Shown here piece after piece: positions 35,974 to 45,229 of a DNA stretch of 64,000 nucleotides (position 1 is its first letter; each line of letters begins with the position of its first letter). The notes below the pieces were generated by a model. The model was given only the letters and a program-made list of their open reading frames with translations, was not told the origin of the DNA and did not search any database. The position numbers were made by a program, and so were the translations under genes. Source of the DNA: Spirochaetales bacterium Spiro_09 (GTDB taxonomy: Bacteria > Spirochaetota > Spirochaetia > Treponematales > Treponemataceae). The stretch spans positions 79,481-143,480 of the forward strand of contig LVBK01000020.1 of assembly GCA_001604385.1 (NCBI GenBank), given 5' to 3'.

Positions 35974-36945
35974 ATGAAAACTGCAGGTATCAAGTTGAGT
36001 ACAGTCCTGTTTGCTTTTTCTGTCGTGGGCATTGTGGTCCTTGGCGGTTGCGCAAAACCGGTCAACAAAAATTTTATTCTGGCAACAGGCGGAACCGGAG
36101 GAACGTATTATCCCTTCGGTGGAGCCATCGCAAACATCTGGAACACCAAGGTAGCCAACATGAACGTTACCGCACAGTCAACCGGTGCTTCCGCCGAGAA
36201 TCTTCGTCTTGTCAGCAAGGGCGAGGCTGAATTTGCGATAGTGCAGAACGATGTCATGGATTATGCGCATAATGGCTCGGACATATTTGCCGGCAATAAA
36301 CTTGATAATCTTGCAACCATCGGAACGCTGTACCCGGAGGTAATCCAGATTGCGGCCTCAAAATCGAGCGGTATCGCCACCATTGCCGACCTCAAGGGCA
36401 AGCGCGTATCGGTTGGTGACGCAGGCAGCGGTGTGGAATTCAACGCCAAACAGATTCTTGAAGGATACGGACTTTCCTTCGACGATATCCGCAAGTCGAA
36501 TCTTTCATTCAAGGAATCAAGCGATGGTTTGCAGAACGGCACACTTGACGCCTGTTTCGTTACCGCCGGTGTACCGAACGCCGCCCTGCAGGAACTGGCA
36601 GTGTCCGCGGGCCTTGTGCTGTTGTCCGTGGACGGCGATGCCGCCAGGGCAATTGCCGCAAAGTACTCCTATTACACCCCGGTAGTTATTCCCGGCGGTA
36701 CATATAATGGAAGTCCCTCGGACGTTACCACCCTTGCGGTCAAGGCTACCCTGGCCGTTAATGCGAAACTTGATGAAAAGGTCGTTTATGATCTGACAAA
36801 GGCCCTGTTTGAAAACCAGGGTGAACTGGCGACCGCCCATGCAAAGGGCAAGGATCTCAACGCGGCCTATGCCGTTACGGGGGTTTCTGTTCCCTTCCAT
36901 CCCGGTGCGGCGAAATATTACCGGGAACTGGGTCTTCTTCCGTAA
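35974..36945 (+). CDS. TAXI-family TRAP transporter solute-binding lipoprotein
   Basis: 323 residues. The signal peptide ends VVLGGC, a good lipobox, so it is a lipoprotein. The mature N terminus holds the TAXI signature ATGGTGGTYYPFGGAIANIW, followed by STGASAENLRL, AEFAIVQND and SVGDAGSGVEFNA. TAXI proteins bind small organic acids such as glutamate or 2-oxoglutarate, or still-unknown solutes, and feed a fused TRAP permease. ATG 35974 has GGAGGG 5 nt upstream. The upstream gap has an inverted repeat TTGTCC/GGACAA (35924-35929 and 35935-35940) that could be a regulator site. Confidence 0.95.
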   Translation: MKTAGIKLSTVLFAFSVVGIVVLGGCAKPVNKNFILATGGTGGTYYPFGGAIANIWNTKVANMNVTAQSTGASAENLRLVSKGEAEFAIVQNDVMDYAHNGSDIFAGNKLDNLATIGTLYPEVIQIAASKSSGIATIADLKGKRVSVGDAGSGVEFNAKQILEGYGLSFDDIRKSNLSFKESSDGLQNGTLDACFVTAGVPNAALQELAVSAGLVLLSVDGDAARAIAAKYSYYTPVVIPGGTYNGSPSDVTTLAVKATLAVNAKLDEKVVYDLTKALFENQGELATAHAKGKDLNAAYAVTGVSVPFHPGAAKYYRELGLLP

Positions 36946-36948
36946 TTC

Positions 36949-37464
36949 GTGAAGCGCTTCATTATTATTGCTACTGCGGTGCTCGTCGCCGCAGCAGCTT
37001 TTTTGTTTCTGCCCGCGGGGTTTGCCCTCTGTCTTTCGGAATACGACCGTCCCTCCCGAATGTTTGTGACTCCGGTCGTTCCTGGACAGTCTTTCACGGT
37101 TTCGTATACCCATTCGGTAAACCGGGGACGTATCTTTGACGACTTCGACATTATGGGCGACAGAACCCTTCGCCTGACACGGACGCGTTTTGTATCCTGG
37201 GGTGCAGGTATGAGTGACCCGTCGGAGGGTGGCCTTCTCGAGAAAACCGCTGACGGGTATCAGTTGACCTGGGAGAACCGTGAATTCCGGTCCTTTTTAT
37301 TGTCGGTAGCCCTGTTGGGTGATCACCGTATCGCGATGGCTGACGGTGTCAGCTTGTTGGCCGACCTGTTTGCCCCCCAAACCCGTGTTGTATTCGAATG
37401 CCGTGCTGTTTCTCTTTTTGACCGGATTCGATCACGCGTTTTGTTTCACCAGGGTTTGCCCTGA
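36949..37464 (+). CDS. DUF1850 protein of a TAXI-TRAP operon
   Basis: A 171-residue protein with an N-terminal hydrophobic segment (about 4-27; signal peptide or anchor) and a DUF1850-like body: FTVSYTHSVNRGRIFDDFDI, RFVSWGAGMSDP and a final VLFHQGLP. DUF1850 genes are regular neighbours of TAXI binding proteins and fused permeases, but their role is not known. Here it starts with GTG only 3 bp after the binding-protein stop, so translation is likely coupled. It should act in the periplasm or at the membrane. Confidence 0.85.
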   Translation: MKRFIIIATAVLVAAAAFLFLPAGFALCLSEYDRPSRMFVTPVVPGQSFTVSYTHSVNRGRIFDDFDIMGDRTLRLTRTRFVSWGAGMSDPSEGGLLEKTADGYQLTWENREFRSFLLSVALLGDHRIAMADGVSLLADLFAPQTRVVFECRAVSLFDRIRSRVLFHQGLP

Positions 37465-37553
37465 ATAACTGCGTTCTTTGACCGCCTGTTGAGGTTCTTT
37501 CCAGACAACAACACCCGAGCCGGTTTACGCAATTCTGCCAAGGAGTATTTTCG

Positions 37554-39569
37554 GTGACAGATCAACATCATACACATCACAGCACCAGCGAGGTAATGGA
37601 AGAAATCAGCGATTCCATGATACCGACTTCAAATGAAGAGGATATCCAGGAATATATGAAGCAGTTCGATCCCGGTTCGGCATATCGGGAGCATACCTGC
37701 TGGAAACGGTATATAACAATTGTTGTGTCCGTTCTTTTTTGTGCGTTCCAGTTGTACGCAACCCTGTCCGGGGCGGTTACCGCCCAGATTTTGCGTGCAA
37801 CACACCTCTCATTTGTTATGCTCCTGGGCTTCCTCCTGTATCCCGCCTCACGGAAAATGCCCCTCAACACCCTGCCACTGTATGATGTCTTTCTCGCAGT
37901 TCTCGGTTGGGCTTCCTGGATGTACATCGTCATTAACTTTGACACCCTGGTTCGCAGGGCAGGCGCCTATCTTCCGCTCGACATTGTGGTCGGTGTGTTC
38001 GGGATCCTGGTCCTGTTTGAAGCATGTCGCCGCATTGTCGGTATTCCCATACTTCTCATCGCTGCGACGTTTATAGTCTATGCGTTCGTTGGTCCCTGGT
38101 TACCCGGTTTCTTCAATCACCGTGGGTACAGTTTTGAACGGGTGGTCACCCACCTCTATTACAATACGGAAGGCATTATGGGCACACCCATAGGCGCCTG
38201 TGCGACGTTCATTTTCCTGTTTATCATGTTCGGAGCCTTTCTCGAAAAAACGGGGATTGGTCAATTTTTTATCGACATCTGCAATGCAATTGCCGGGGGG
38301 GCAGCCGGTGGACCGGCAAAGGTCGCCGTCCTGACAAGCGCCCTTGAAGGAACTGTTTCGGGAAGTTCTGTATCGAATACTGTCGGTTCGGGCAGTTTTA
38401 CCATACCGATGATGAAGCGCCTGGGGTATAAACCCGAATTTGCAGCTGCAGTCGAGGCCGCAGCTTCTACCGGTGGGCAAATCATGCCGCCGATCATGGG
38501 AGCCGCCGCATTTTTGATGGCAGAAAGCCTTGGCATTTCGTATATAACTATTGCGAAGGCGGCAGTTATTCCTGCCTTGTTGTACTTTTCGGGTATCTTT
38601 ATCATGGTTCATCTTGAGGCCAGAAAGCTCGGCCTGAAAGGAATGAGCAAGGAAAATATTCCGCGCTTTATACCGCTTTTTCTTGCAAAGGGCTATTTGA
38701 TGCTCCCGCTCGGTGTCATCATTTTCTTTTTAATGGAAGGTAAAACCGCCACCTTTTCCGCCTTGATGGGAATTGTATCCTGTGCGGTACTGGCCGTTAC
38801 CGCCGCAGCAATAGATATGTTTCGCGGTCGCACGCCCCGATACACCCTGAAGGATTTTATCGAGATTCTGACGACCGCAGCCCGGAACATTGTCAGCGTC
38901 GCCATTGCGTGCGCCATGGCAGGTATCATCATTGGTGTGGTAACGCTCACCGGTATCGGGCTGAAACTGGGCGCCGGTCTTATCGCCATATCTCGCGGTA
39001 TTCCCCTGATCACCCTGTTTTTGACCATGGTGTCGTCAATCATTCTGGGTATGGGTGCACCGACTACCGCAAACTATCTGATTACCTCGACAATCACCGC
39101 AGGAGCGATCATCGGTCTTGGTTTCGAGCCTCTGGCGGCCCACATGTTTGCCTTCTATTTCGGCATTATTGCCGATATTACCCCTCCGGTTGCGCTTGCC
39201 GCTATCGCCGGCTCTGCCATTGCGAAGTCAAAACCGATGGCTACCGCGGTCCAGTCAACCAAACTCGCAATTGCGGCCTTCATCATCCCCTATCTGTTTG
39301 TGTTCAATCCTGAAATGCTGTTGATTGGCACGACCTTTGCCAATGTCACGCTTATTATCGTTACCTCTCTCATCGGTATGTACGGTATCGGCGCGGCTCT
39401 TGAAGGCTATACCATACGGCTGTGTAATCCTCTTGAGCGTATACTGCTCGGTGGCGCAGGCTTATTGATGGTTGCGCCGGGATTGCGCACAGATATTGCG
39501 GGTTTTATCGTTATTACCCTTGTGCTGGGCATTCAACTGCTCACCGGACGGAGAAAATCTTCCGTTTGA
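37554..39569 (+). CDS. TRAP transporter fused permease (DctQ-DctM, 4TM/12TM)
   Basis: A 671-residue membrane protein. About 60 soluble residues are followed by four small-subunit-like helices (about 65-175) and then the large DctM-type domain with family motifs (GGAAGGPAKVAVLTSALEGT, GSGSFTIPMMKR, GQIMPPIMGAAAFLM, GMGAPTTANYLI, FGIIADITPPVALAA). It imports the TAXI ligand using a Na+ or H+ gradient. GTG start at 37554 with AAGGAG about 9 nt upstream. It lies 89 bp behind the DUF1850 gene in the same operon. The N-terminal His-rich stretch TDQHHTHHST is unusual and could bind metal. Confidence 0.95.
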   Translation: MTDQHHTHHSTSEVMEEISDSMIPTSNEEDIQEYMKQFDPGSAYREHTCWKRYITIVVSVLFCAFQLYATLSGAVTAQILRATHLSFVMLLGFLLYPASRKMPLNTLPLYDVFLAVLGWASWMYIVINFDTLVRRAGAYLPLDIVVGVFGILVLFEACRRIVGIPILLIAATFIVYAFVGPWLPGFFNHRGYSFERVVTHLYYNTEGIMGTPIGACATFIFLFIMFGAFLEKTGIGQFFIDICNAIAGGAAGGPAKVAVLTSALEGTVSGSSVSNTVGSGSFTIPMMKRLGYKPEFAAAVEAAASTGGQIMPPIMGAAAFLMAESLGISYITIAKAAVIPALLYFSGIFIMVHLEARKLGLKGMSKENIPRFIPLFLAKGYLMLPLGVIIFFLMEGKTATFSALMGIVSCAVLAVTAAAIDMFRGRTPRYTLKDFIEILTTAARNIVSVAIACAMAGIIIGVVTLTGIGLKLGAGLIAISRGIPLITLFLTMVSSIILGMGAPTTANYLITSTITAGAIIGLGFEPLAAHMFAFYFGIIADITPPVALAAIAGSAIAKSKPMATAVQSTKLAIAAFIIPYLFVFNPEMLLIGTTFANVTLIIVTSLIGMYGIGAALEGYTIRLCNPLERILLGGAGLLMVAPGLRTDIAGFIVITLVLGIQLLTGRRKSSV

Positions 39570-39594
39570 CAGCGGCGTGAAGCGGTTCGATACT
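39566..39594 (+). promoter_or_regulatory. leaderless promoter of the 39601 GGDEF gene
   Basis: A perfect -35 TTGACA (39566-39571), which overlaps the TRAP permease stop codon, then a 17-bp spacer and GATACT (39589-39594). The -10 ends exactly 6 nt before the ATG at 39601. Confidence 0.6.
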
Positions 39595-39600
39595 TGAGAT

Positions 39601-40173
39601 ATGAAATACGGCATACTCTTCCTTTTCATTCTGGTTGTTGTGCTGTGCGTCCTGTACCTGCGTGAGCGGAAACGGGTTCGTCTTCTGTCTTCAACCGATT
39701 CGCTGACCGCGCTGGCAAACCGCACGGCATTTCTGGGCTTTCTTTCACGGGAGCTTGCCCGGACGGACCGGCACGGGAATCCCCTGTCTGTCCTGATGAT
39801 CGATATTGACGATTTCAAGTGCATCAATGATACCTGGGGCCATGGCGAGGGCGATCGGGTATTGCGTAAGCTTGCCGATGAGCTTAAAGCAAATTTGCGC
39901 TCGATTGATTGCATTGGCAGATGGGGCGCAGACGAGTTTGCCGTGGTTGTCAGCGAAACAGGGTATGATGCTGCCCTGGTTGTCGGAGATAAATTATGCA
40001 GGGTGACAGCAGCCTCCGATGTATGCAGGTTCAAGCAGGTGACCGTCAGTATAGGGGTTTGTGCCTGTCAGGTGCATGATTCTGTCGATGCGGTGCTTGC
40101 CCGCGCCGAAAACGCCTTGTCTCGCGCTAAAGCGGAAGGGAAAAACCGTTCCTGTGGATCGCCGGTGGCATAA
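39601..40173 (+). CDS. small membrane-anchored GGDEF protein with GADEF motif
   Basis: 190 residues: one N-terminal transmembrane helix (about 4-20) and one GGDEF domain. LTALANRTAFL and VLMIDIDDFKCINDTWGHGEGD are canonical, including the metal-binding Asp. The signature loop is RWGADEF, with Ala for the second Gly, which may lower or abolish cyclase activity. No RxxD inhibitory site is seen: the corresponding residues read RSIDCIGRW. Although 31 bp behind the TRAP permease, it has its own promoter pattern and no Shine-Dalgarno, so it can be expressed alone. Confidence 0.88.
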   Translation: MKYGILFLFILVVVLCVLYLRERKRVRLLSSTDSLTALANRTAFLGFLSRELARTDRHGNPLSVLMIDIDDFKCINDTWGHGEGDRVLRKLADELKANLRSIDCIGRWGADEFAVVVSETGYDAALVVGDKLCRVTAASDVCRFKQVTVSIGVCACQVHDSVDAVLARAENALSRAKAEGKNRSCGSPVA

Positions 40174-40193
40174 GCCCGGGGCGAAAACTCCTG

Positions 40194-41303
40194 TTACCTG
40201 CGGCGTGTTTTCCTGTTCAGGGAGTGTCCAATCTCCTTTCCTGCTGCGTGCGCCAGTATACCCAATCCGTCCAATAGCACGGTTCTGTCGCTGCTTTCCA
40301 GTTTTACCAGCCCTTTTGCAATTGCTTTCGCGCTTTTCAACCAGTCCGCTGTCAGTTCATGTATGGTACTGGCCCCTGTTGCCGAAACTACTTCATAGAA
40401 AGCGCCGAAAAAGATTTCCCGTTTATCGATATCCAGCTTCCGGAGCCAGTCCCGTATGGTTCGATCGATAAACCGGCTCGACGAGTCGACGTTGTGAAGG
40501 CGGACAAAATCGTTTGCTCTGGTTTCCCAGCTGTAGGGATCATGTTGAAGAAGTCCTCTCTGGCTGCTTTGTACCACTGTGTAGTCTTCATCGTGTTCCA
40601 GCAACATGCCGATAATCGACGACTCCGGAATGAAGGAATATATCCGGCCTCGGATTGCCCGGTAGCCGGCAGATTCTATTACGACGGGTGAAAACCCCGG
40701 TCCGTCATTAGTGTATACGCTGTGTATTCGTTTTTGAATCCGCGGTGAGACGTGAGCGGCAGCGTAGACCGCAAGGTTTCCCCCCTTCGAATGTCCGCCG
40801 ACACGCATCTTTCCGGAGACGAGTCTCGCTGTTTCCTCAAGGTAATCGCGGGCTGCTTCCTGGGCAGGGACCGGAGTGCGAAAACTCATATTGAAATCTT
40901 CTTTCCAGCCAATCAGGCTTAAATCGGTTCCGCGAAAGGAAACGAAGATGTGCCTGTCACCCGTCAGTATTGTCAGCGCGGCAAACTGTTTTTCCAGGGC
41001 ATAGTCGGTGCTGTGCACGTAATTGCAGACTGTCATACTCGAATAACGCGGTGACAGGGCCAGCCGTTCAAGCAATTGAACATCCTCAGCCGCCCGTATG
41101 GCATGATCGTTCATCTTGTTGGAGGCGAATTGACGGGCTGCTTCGGCGAGAGGCATTCCCGTTTTTTGTCCTCCCGGAACGAGAATGCCGTCAAAGGGAA
41201 TGTATGAAAGTACTGAAAGAATCAGGTTGTCAACCGGATTGAAGGGATGGGCCCTCAGGTTCAGATCTCCCCGCCAGTCAAGATAGTCAAAGACCGTATT
41301 CAT
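40194..41303 (-). CDS. DUF2974 (Mbeg1-like) lipase-fold protein
   Basis: A 369-residue protein. It opens with NTVFDYLDWRGDLNL and PFNPVDNLILSVLSYIPFDG, diagnostic for DUF2974, and has a GGHSKGGNLAVYAA nucleophile elbow with Ser in GHSKGG, so it is an alpha/beta-hydrolase of the lipase-3 relatives. VFVSFRGTDLSLIGWKEDFN supports this. The substrate is unknown. It begins 3 bp after the stop of the 41307 gene with only a weak ribosome site, so translation probably depends on that gene. Soluble; no signal peptide. Confidence 0.85.
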   Translation of the reverse strand: MNTVFDYLDWRGDLNLRAHPFNPVDNLILSVLSYIPFDGILVPGGQKTGMPLAEAARQFASNKMNDHAIRAAEDVQLLERLALSPRYSSMTVCNYVHSTDYALEKQFAALTILTGDRHIFVSFRGTDLSLIGWKEDFNMSFRTPVPAQEAARDYLEETARLVSGKMRVGGHSKGGNLAVYAAAHVSPRIQKRIHSVYTNDGPGFSPVVIESAGYRAIRGRIYSFIPESSIIGMLLEHDEDYTVVQSSQRGLLQHDPYSWETRANDFVRLHNVDSSSRFIDRTIRDWLRKLDIDKREIFFGAFYEVVSATGASTIHELTADWLKSAKAIAKGLVKLESSDRTVLLDGLGILAHAAGKEIGHSLNRKTRRR

Positions 41304-41306
41304 GGA

Positions 41307-42395
41307 TCATTTGACCCGCAGGATCATGGTTCGGAACGCGGAACCGCCAACAGTTCCCTCCGGGTTAAAATTCCTTCCATCGGACAAGGCCATGAACTCC
41401 CATTCGACGCATCCCATAACCGAATCGAACCAGGGATCCTGAATGTCGACATCGGATATCGGGCTCTTTGCGCCGGGAACAGGGCGAAAGCGGTCCGAGT
41501 AGCGGGTAGTCAGGGCTGGCCGTGATTTCCATGCTGCATGAAGGTGCCAGATAAACCAGGCCGCTCCGCGACGCGGCATTGGATCGTCCAGTGCCGTATA
41601 TCCTGTGTGCGCCGAGGGGAGTATCTTTCTTTCCCGCAGTGCGGTTTCCAGCCGTTCTGGAGTCCACCGGTCACCGCCGGTAATAAACTGAAGAAGTGAT
41701 GTCTCGGATCCGGTTAATTCAATCGCATCCCGCCAGGATATACTATTTTTCGCAAGTATTTCAGCTGTTTTTGCATCGGTAGTCCCGCTCATGTCTTTCA
41801 GTTGCCAGGCCCTCTCGCGCTCTTCTCCATAGGTTGTGCGGAATACGGGTGGCAGCCGGGAAAAGGCGGAATCGAAGGCGGCAACTGCTTCCTGATTGCG
41901 CGACAGGGAGGCGAGGGTGCGTGCCCGCTCAATATCAAGAAGGGCGGGTTCTTCCGCCCGGGCGGCTGACAGAATGAGCTGCTCAAGACGCTTTGTACTG
42001 TCCGGTTCAAGTCGTGCTGCAAGCACAAATGAAGCAGTTTCCGCAGGGGACAGGCGTTCTGCCTGGGCAAGTCTGCGTTCTGCCTCGGCGCGTTTTCCTT
42101 CCAGTAAATAAAGCCTTCCGGACCAGGCAAGAAGTTGTGCCTGATACTGGCTGTCCTGGATATTTCGGCTTTCCATTTCTTTTATCCGTTCTCGGATCAG
42201 GGACATTTGTAGCGGATCCGCATTCCTGTCGAGGGGAACTATCAGTTCCCGCAGCCGGGCTAAATCTGTTTCAAGCGCGGCATCGACCGTTTGGTTGAGT
42301 GTGTCCTGCTGCAGCGTCGCGCAAGATACTGTCGACAAGAGACAGGTAATTACCGCCAGCAGGCGGAGACATTGCCGGATTCTGGCTGCCATCAT
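41307..42395 (-). CDS. TPR-like lipoprotein of unknown function
   Basis: 362 residues. The signal peptide ends CLLSTVSC with Cys25 as the likely lipidated residue. Residues about 35-215 are helical and show TPR-like repeats (AWSGRLYLLEGKRAEAERRLAQAERLSPAETASFVLAARLE). A less repetitive C-terminal half (about 215-362; ISWRDAIELTGSETSLLQFITGGDRW) is reminiscent of S-layer-homology-like or peptidoglycan-facing segments, but I cannot name it. ATG 42395 has GGAGG 5 nt upstream. It lies between the beta-propeller protein and the hydrolase-fold gene in one operon. Confidence 0.8.
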   Translation of the reverse strand: MMAARIRQCLRLLAVITCLLSTVSCATLQQDTLNQTVDAALETDLARLRELIVPLDRNADPLQMSLIRERIKEMESRNIQDSQYQAQLLAWSGRLYLLEGKRAEAERRLAQAERLSPAETASFVLAARLEPDSTKRLEQLILSAARAEEPALLDIERARTLASLSRNQEAVAAFDSAFSRLPPVFRTTYGEERERAWQLKDMSGTTDAKTAEILAKNSISWRDAIELTGSETSLLQFITGGDRWTPERLETALRERKILPSAHTGYTALDDPMPRRGAAWFIWHLHAAWKSRPALTTRYSDRFRPVPGAKSPISDVDIQDPWFDSVMGCVEWEFMALSDGRNFNPEGTVGGSAFRTMILRVK

Positions 42396-42414
42396 CGTTC
42401 CTCCAAATACTGTG

Positions 42415-45057
42415 TCAGCGGATATGCCATCCGTAGATCAGATTGTCCATTCCACCCGAGATAATATCGGTTTTCCCGTCACCGTTGAGATCACCCGTCC
42501 AGGGTTTTCCCCACACTGGCAGTGGAAAACCCGGCAGCATGGTCAAATCGTGACGAACCGCATACAGTAAATTCGCCTCCCCGCTTGCAAGGACTTCGGG
42601 GACCTTGTCACCATCAATATCTGCTGTTGCAAGATACCCAGTCTCGGCAGTAATGCCTTCAAGCTGTACCGACTCCGTTGTGCCGTCCAGACCGGTTTTG
42701 AACAGTCTTCCGTCTGAAGCAAGTGACCACAATGCTTTTCCGTCGAAGACCGGCTGGATGAAGAATACGCCGGGAAGCTGCAGGGGGAATGTCTCCCTCA
42801 TTGTTCCGCTTTCACTATACACACTCAGTTCTCCTGCCTGGGTCAAAAAGGCCAGTCCCGTATCGGTCCGGCCCGAGTGAAAAAGAAGGGGTGACCCGAA
42901 GGCAATGCCGGAGGCGGAAACAGGCCAGCCGGGACGAACTGTTCCTTTTTCGTCTGTCAGCCACAGTTCGCTGAAAAAACCCTTCGGATATGCGGCCATA
43001 TAGATATTGCTTCCCTGTCTCATAAACGACGGGGCAGCGCGCAATATATCCTGAAATGGCAGGGACAGCGTGTGCGTTTTTGCAAATCGGTCAATAATAT
43101 ACAGCGAGGACTCCATATCCGAAATATAGAGACTGCCCCCAAAGGCAGCCGGGGGAGCTGAAAGCCGGTTTCCGGTAGCAACAGGAAATCCTTCCTGGTT
43201 TTTCAGATTACCGTCCAGGAGAGCGACAGTTCCCTGTTGTGATACTACCCATACTGCAGGTTGTGACAAGTCTGTCCGCTCGATACCCTCCGAGAGGACA
43301 AACCACAGTGGCTCAGGGCTTTCATATGTAGTCCGTGTTCCGTTCACCGGGTTCAGGGAGACCAGCCGGTTCCCGTTTTCCGTAAACAGGATACGTACCT
43401 CTCCTTTTGCCGGGAAAAGAAGAACCTCGATCTCGGGGGAAAGTTTCCCTTCGGGCTTCAGGGGATACCCGCTCAAAGGCAAGGGGCCTTTGGTCGAGAC
43501 TGATTTTATCGCAAGCGAGATACCTGTCTCACCATCCCGCAGGGAAAGCCGTGCGAGGCCCTGGCCGTACAACTGGAGAATGCGTTGTACGGTATCCGTA
43601 CCCCGCAAGAAAAACGGGACTGACCGGTCCAGTGAATAAAAAAGCGTAATGGTAGATGCGTCAGGGCTATGCGTGGCCAGTTTCTTCCATACTTCGGTTT
43701 TGACAATCGATGTGTTTTGCCTGATCGCGTTTACCGTTTCCAGAAGGTTTTCCGGTGATTCGGACAGATACAGAAATCCCCGTTCGGTCAGATAATAGGG
43801 AGAGGGAACCTGAATTTTCCACAGCGAGAGCAGAGCGGTCAGAAAATCCGGCAACATGAGACGCGGAATGCGGGTTCCGTCAAGAATGACCGTATTGTCT
43901 CCGGTGAGCGCGAAGGAAGAAAGCAGGGATTCAAAGACCTGCTTTCTTCGGTTTTCATCGGCAATTTTGACCGCAAAAACCGGTCGGGGCCGTCCCTCAA
44001 GTCCGAATATGGCAAGTTCGTTTCCCGTCCAGGAGAATATAAGTTCCTCGAGCGAAAGTCCTGTCAGGAATCTGCTAGATGCGTCAGCCTTTTCCAGAAG
44101 TCGCACTGCCTGATTTCCCTGAATAGCGATTGCAGCATCCAGGAGGTCCCGCAGGGAACCGGGTGATAAAATAGTCGCATACTGGCTTTCAGGGGGAAGA
44201 CCGTACAGCATGGAAGGTACGGTGGAATCTGCATCAATGAGTTTCGTGATAGCGGGCAGGGGCGATGATATCGGCATGCGTATATTCAGGTCAATTTGGT
44301 CTTTTTGTATGTATACGGACGCTTCTGCCTGACCGGAAGTGTTCAGACGTTCCAGAATTGTCCGGATATCCGGGGCGTCGTCTGCAAGGCCCGCGAGTAT
44401 GCTCTCAGAGCGCAGAAGAAGAGCTGCATCGAAGTTTTTTGCGGCGAAGGCGGGTTGCCGGCTTCCATCGTTCTTGATTCCGCTTTCGTCAAGAACCGGC
44501 TCAATCAGCCTCTCGCTGTTGGATACTACGATCAGGTTTCTTTTAATGGCAATATATACAGTGTCCTGGTCGCTCCCGCGGTATTCAAACCGGGAATAGC
44601 GTCCTGCCTGTACGTAGTAGAGATTCTTGATCGAGAATCGCGGCAAGATGGCCGGAGCCAGAAACAGTAGCGATGACAAACGTGCGGTGTCGTAGGCTGC
44701 CAGATAGTGGCTGTCCGGGTACAGGGCCAGATCAAGGGATCCTCCGGCGGCAAAGCGGATGAGCGGGTTCGAGAATAACCCGCTGTGCCTGAGCGTATTC
44801 ACCGCGGGGGCGACCGAAAGGAGGGCCGGATCCGCCAGGAGAGTATCGAGTGTCTGGTGTTCAAGCAGACGGTTGGCCGTTCGCAGTAAATTCGGTACAT
44901 GCACATATGCAATGCTTTCCTCGCCTATAACGGTATGCGGTTTCAGGGTTCCGAAGAAAGAAAACGCAAAGAATCCGGCTGGAATCAACAACAGCAGGAC
45001 CAGTATCAAAAAAGGAAGGATTGAACGTTTTTTTTGTGTATCTTTTTTTGAGCTCAT
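42415..45057 (-). CDS. membrane-anchored protein: DUF3352-like domain + PQQ/FG-GAP-like propeller
   Basis: About 880 residues. A short cytoplasmic Lys-rich start and a single membrane helix (about 12-33) are followed by an extracytoplasmic region. Residues about 40-520 resemble DUF3352 proteins (SIAYVHVPNLLRTANRLLEH, LYYVQAGRYSRFEYRG). The C-terminal 300 residues form propeller-like blades ending in two Ca-binding-like motifs, DIDGDKVPEVL and DLNGDGKTDI. The function is unknown; an envelope scaffold or sensor is a guess. The start is ATG 45057 because GGAGG lies 4 nt upstream; a 71-codon upstream extension is not credible. TATACT (45076-45081, read on the minus strand) is a likely -10. First gene of the operon with the lipoprotein and the DUF2974 gene. 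Confidence 0.78.
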   Translation of the reverse strand: MSSKKDTQKKRSILPFLILVLLLLIPAGFFAFSFFGTLKPHTVIGEESIAYVHVPNLLRTANRLLEHQTLDTLLADPALLSVAPAVNTLRHSGLFSNPLIRFAAGGSLDLALYPDSHYLAAYDTARLSSLLFLAPAILPRFSIKNLYYVQAGRYSRFEYRGSDQDTVYIAIKRNLIVVSNSERLIEPVLDESGIKNDGSRQPAFAAKNFDAALLLRSESILAGLADDAPDIRTILERLNTSGQAEASVYIQKDQIDLNIRMPISSPLPAITKLIDADSTVPSMLYGLPPESQYATILSPGSLRDLLDAAIAIQGNQAVRLLEKADASSRFLTGLSLEELIFSWTGNELAIFGLEGRPRPVFAVKIADENRRKQVFESLLSSFALTGDNTVILDGTRIPRLMLPDFLTALLSLWKIQVPSPYYLTERGFLYLSESPENLLETVNAIRQNTSIVKTEVWKKLATHSPDASTITLFYSLDRSVPFFLRGTDTVQRILQLYGQGLARLSLRDGETGISLAIKSVSTKGPLPLSGYPLKPEGKLSPEIEVLLFPAKGEVRILFTENGNRLVSLNPVNGTRTTYESPEPLWFVLSEGIERTDLSQPAVWVVSQQGTVALLDGNLKNQEGFPVATGNRLSAPPAAFGGSLYISDMESSLYIIDRFAKTHTLSLPFQDILRAAPSFMRQGSNIYMAAYPKGFFSELWLTDEKGTVRPGWPVSASGIAFGSPLLFHSGRTDTGLAFLTQAGELSVYSESGTMRETFPLQLPGVFFIQPVFDGKALWSLASDGRLFKTGLDGTTESVQLEGITAETGYLATADIDGDKVPEVLASGEANLLYAVRHDLTMLPGFPLPVWGKPWTGDLNGDGKTDIISGGMDNLIYGWHIR

Positions 45058-45127
45058 ACTGCCTCCGGAAATACCAGTATAGCCGACAAATCCCCGCCGG
45101 AAAAGGGTAATCCGGTGTTGAATCTTC

Positions 45128-45193
45128 TTGCCGCCATACTGGCGCTGAAGTACTATCAATTTATAGCGTTTGTAGCCGGACCTGATTGTCCGG
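45128..45193 (+). promoter_or_regulatory. promoter and inverted repeat upstream of the RND operon
   Basis: TTGCCG (45128-45133), a 17-bp spacer and TACTAT (45151-45156) make a plausible promoter. A 6-bp inverted repeat CCGGAC/GTCCGG (45176-45181 and 45188-45193) lies in the leader and could be an operator or small hairpin. Confidence 0.4.
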
Positions 45194-45229
45194 AAAACCG
45201 CTTGTGAACAAATAATTAAGGAGCCTGTT

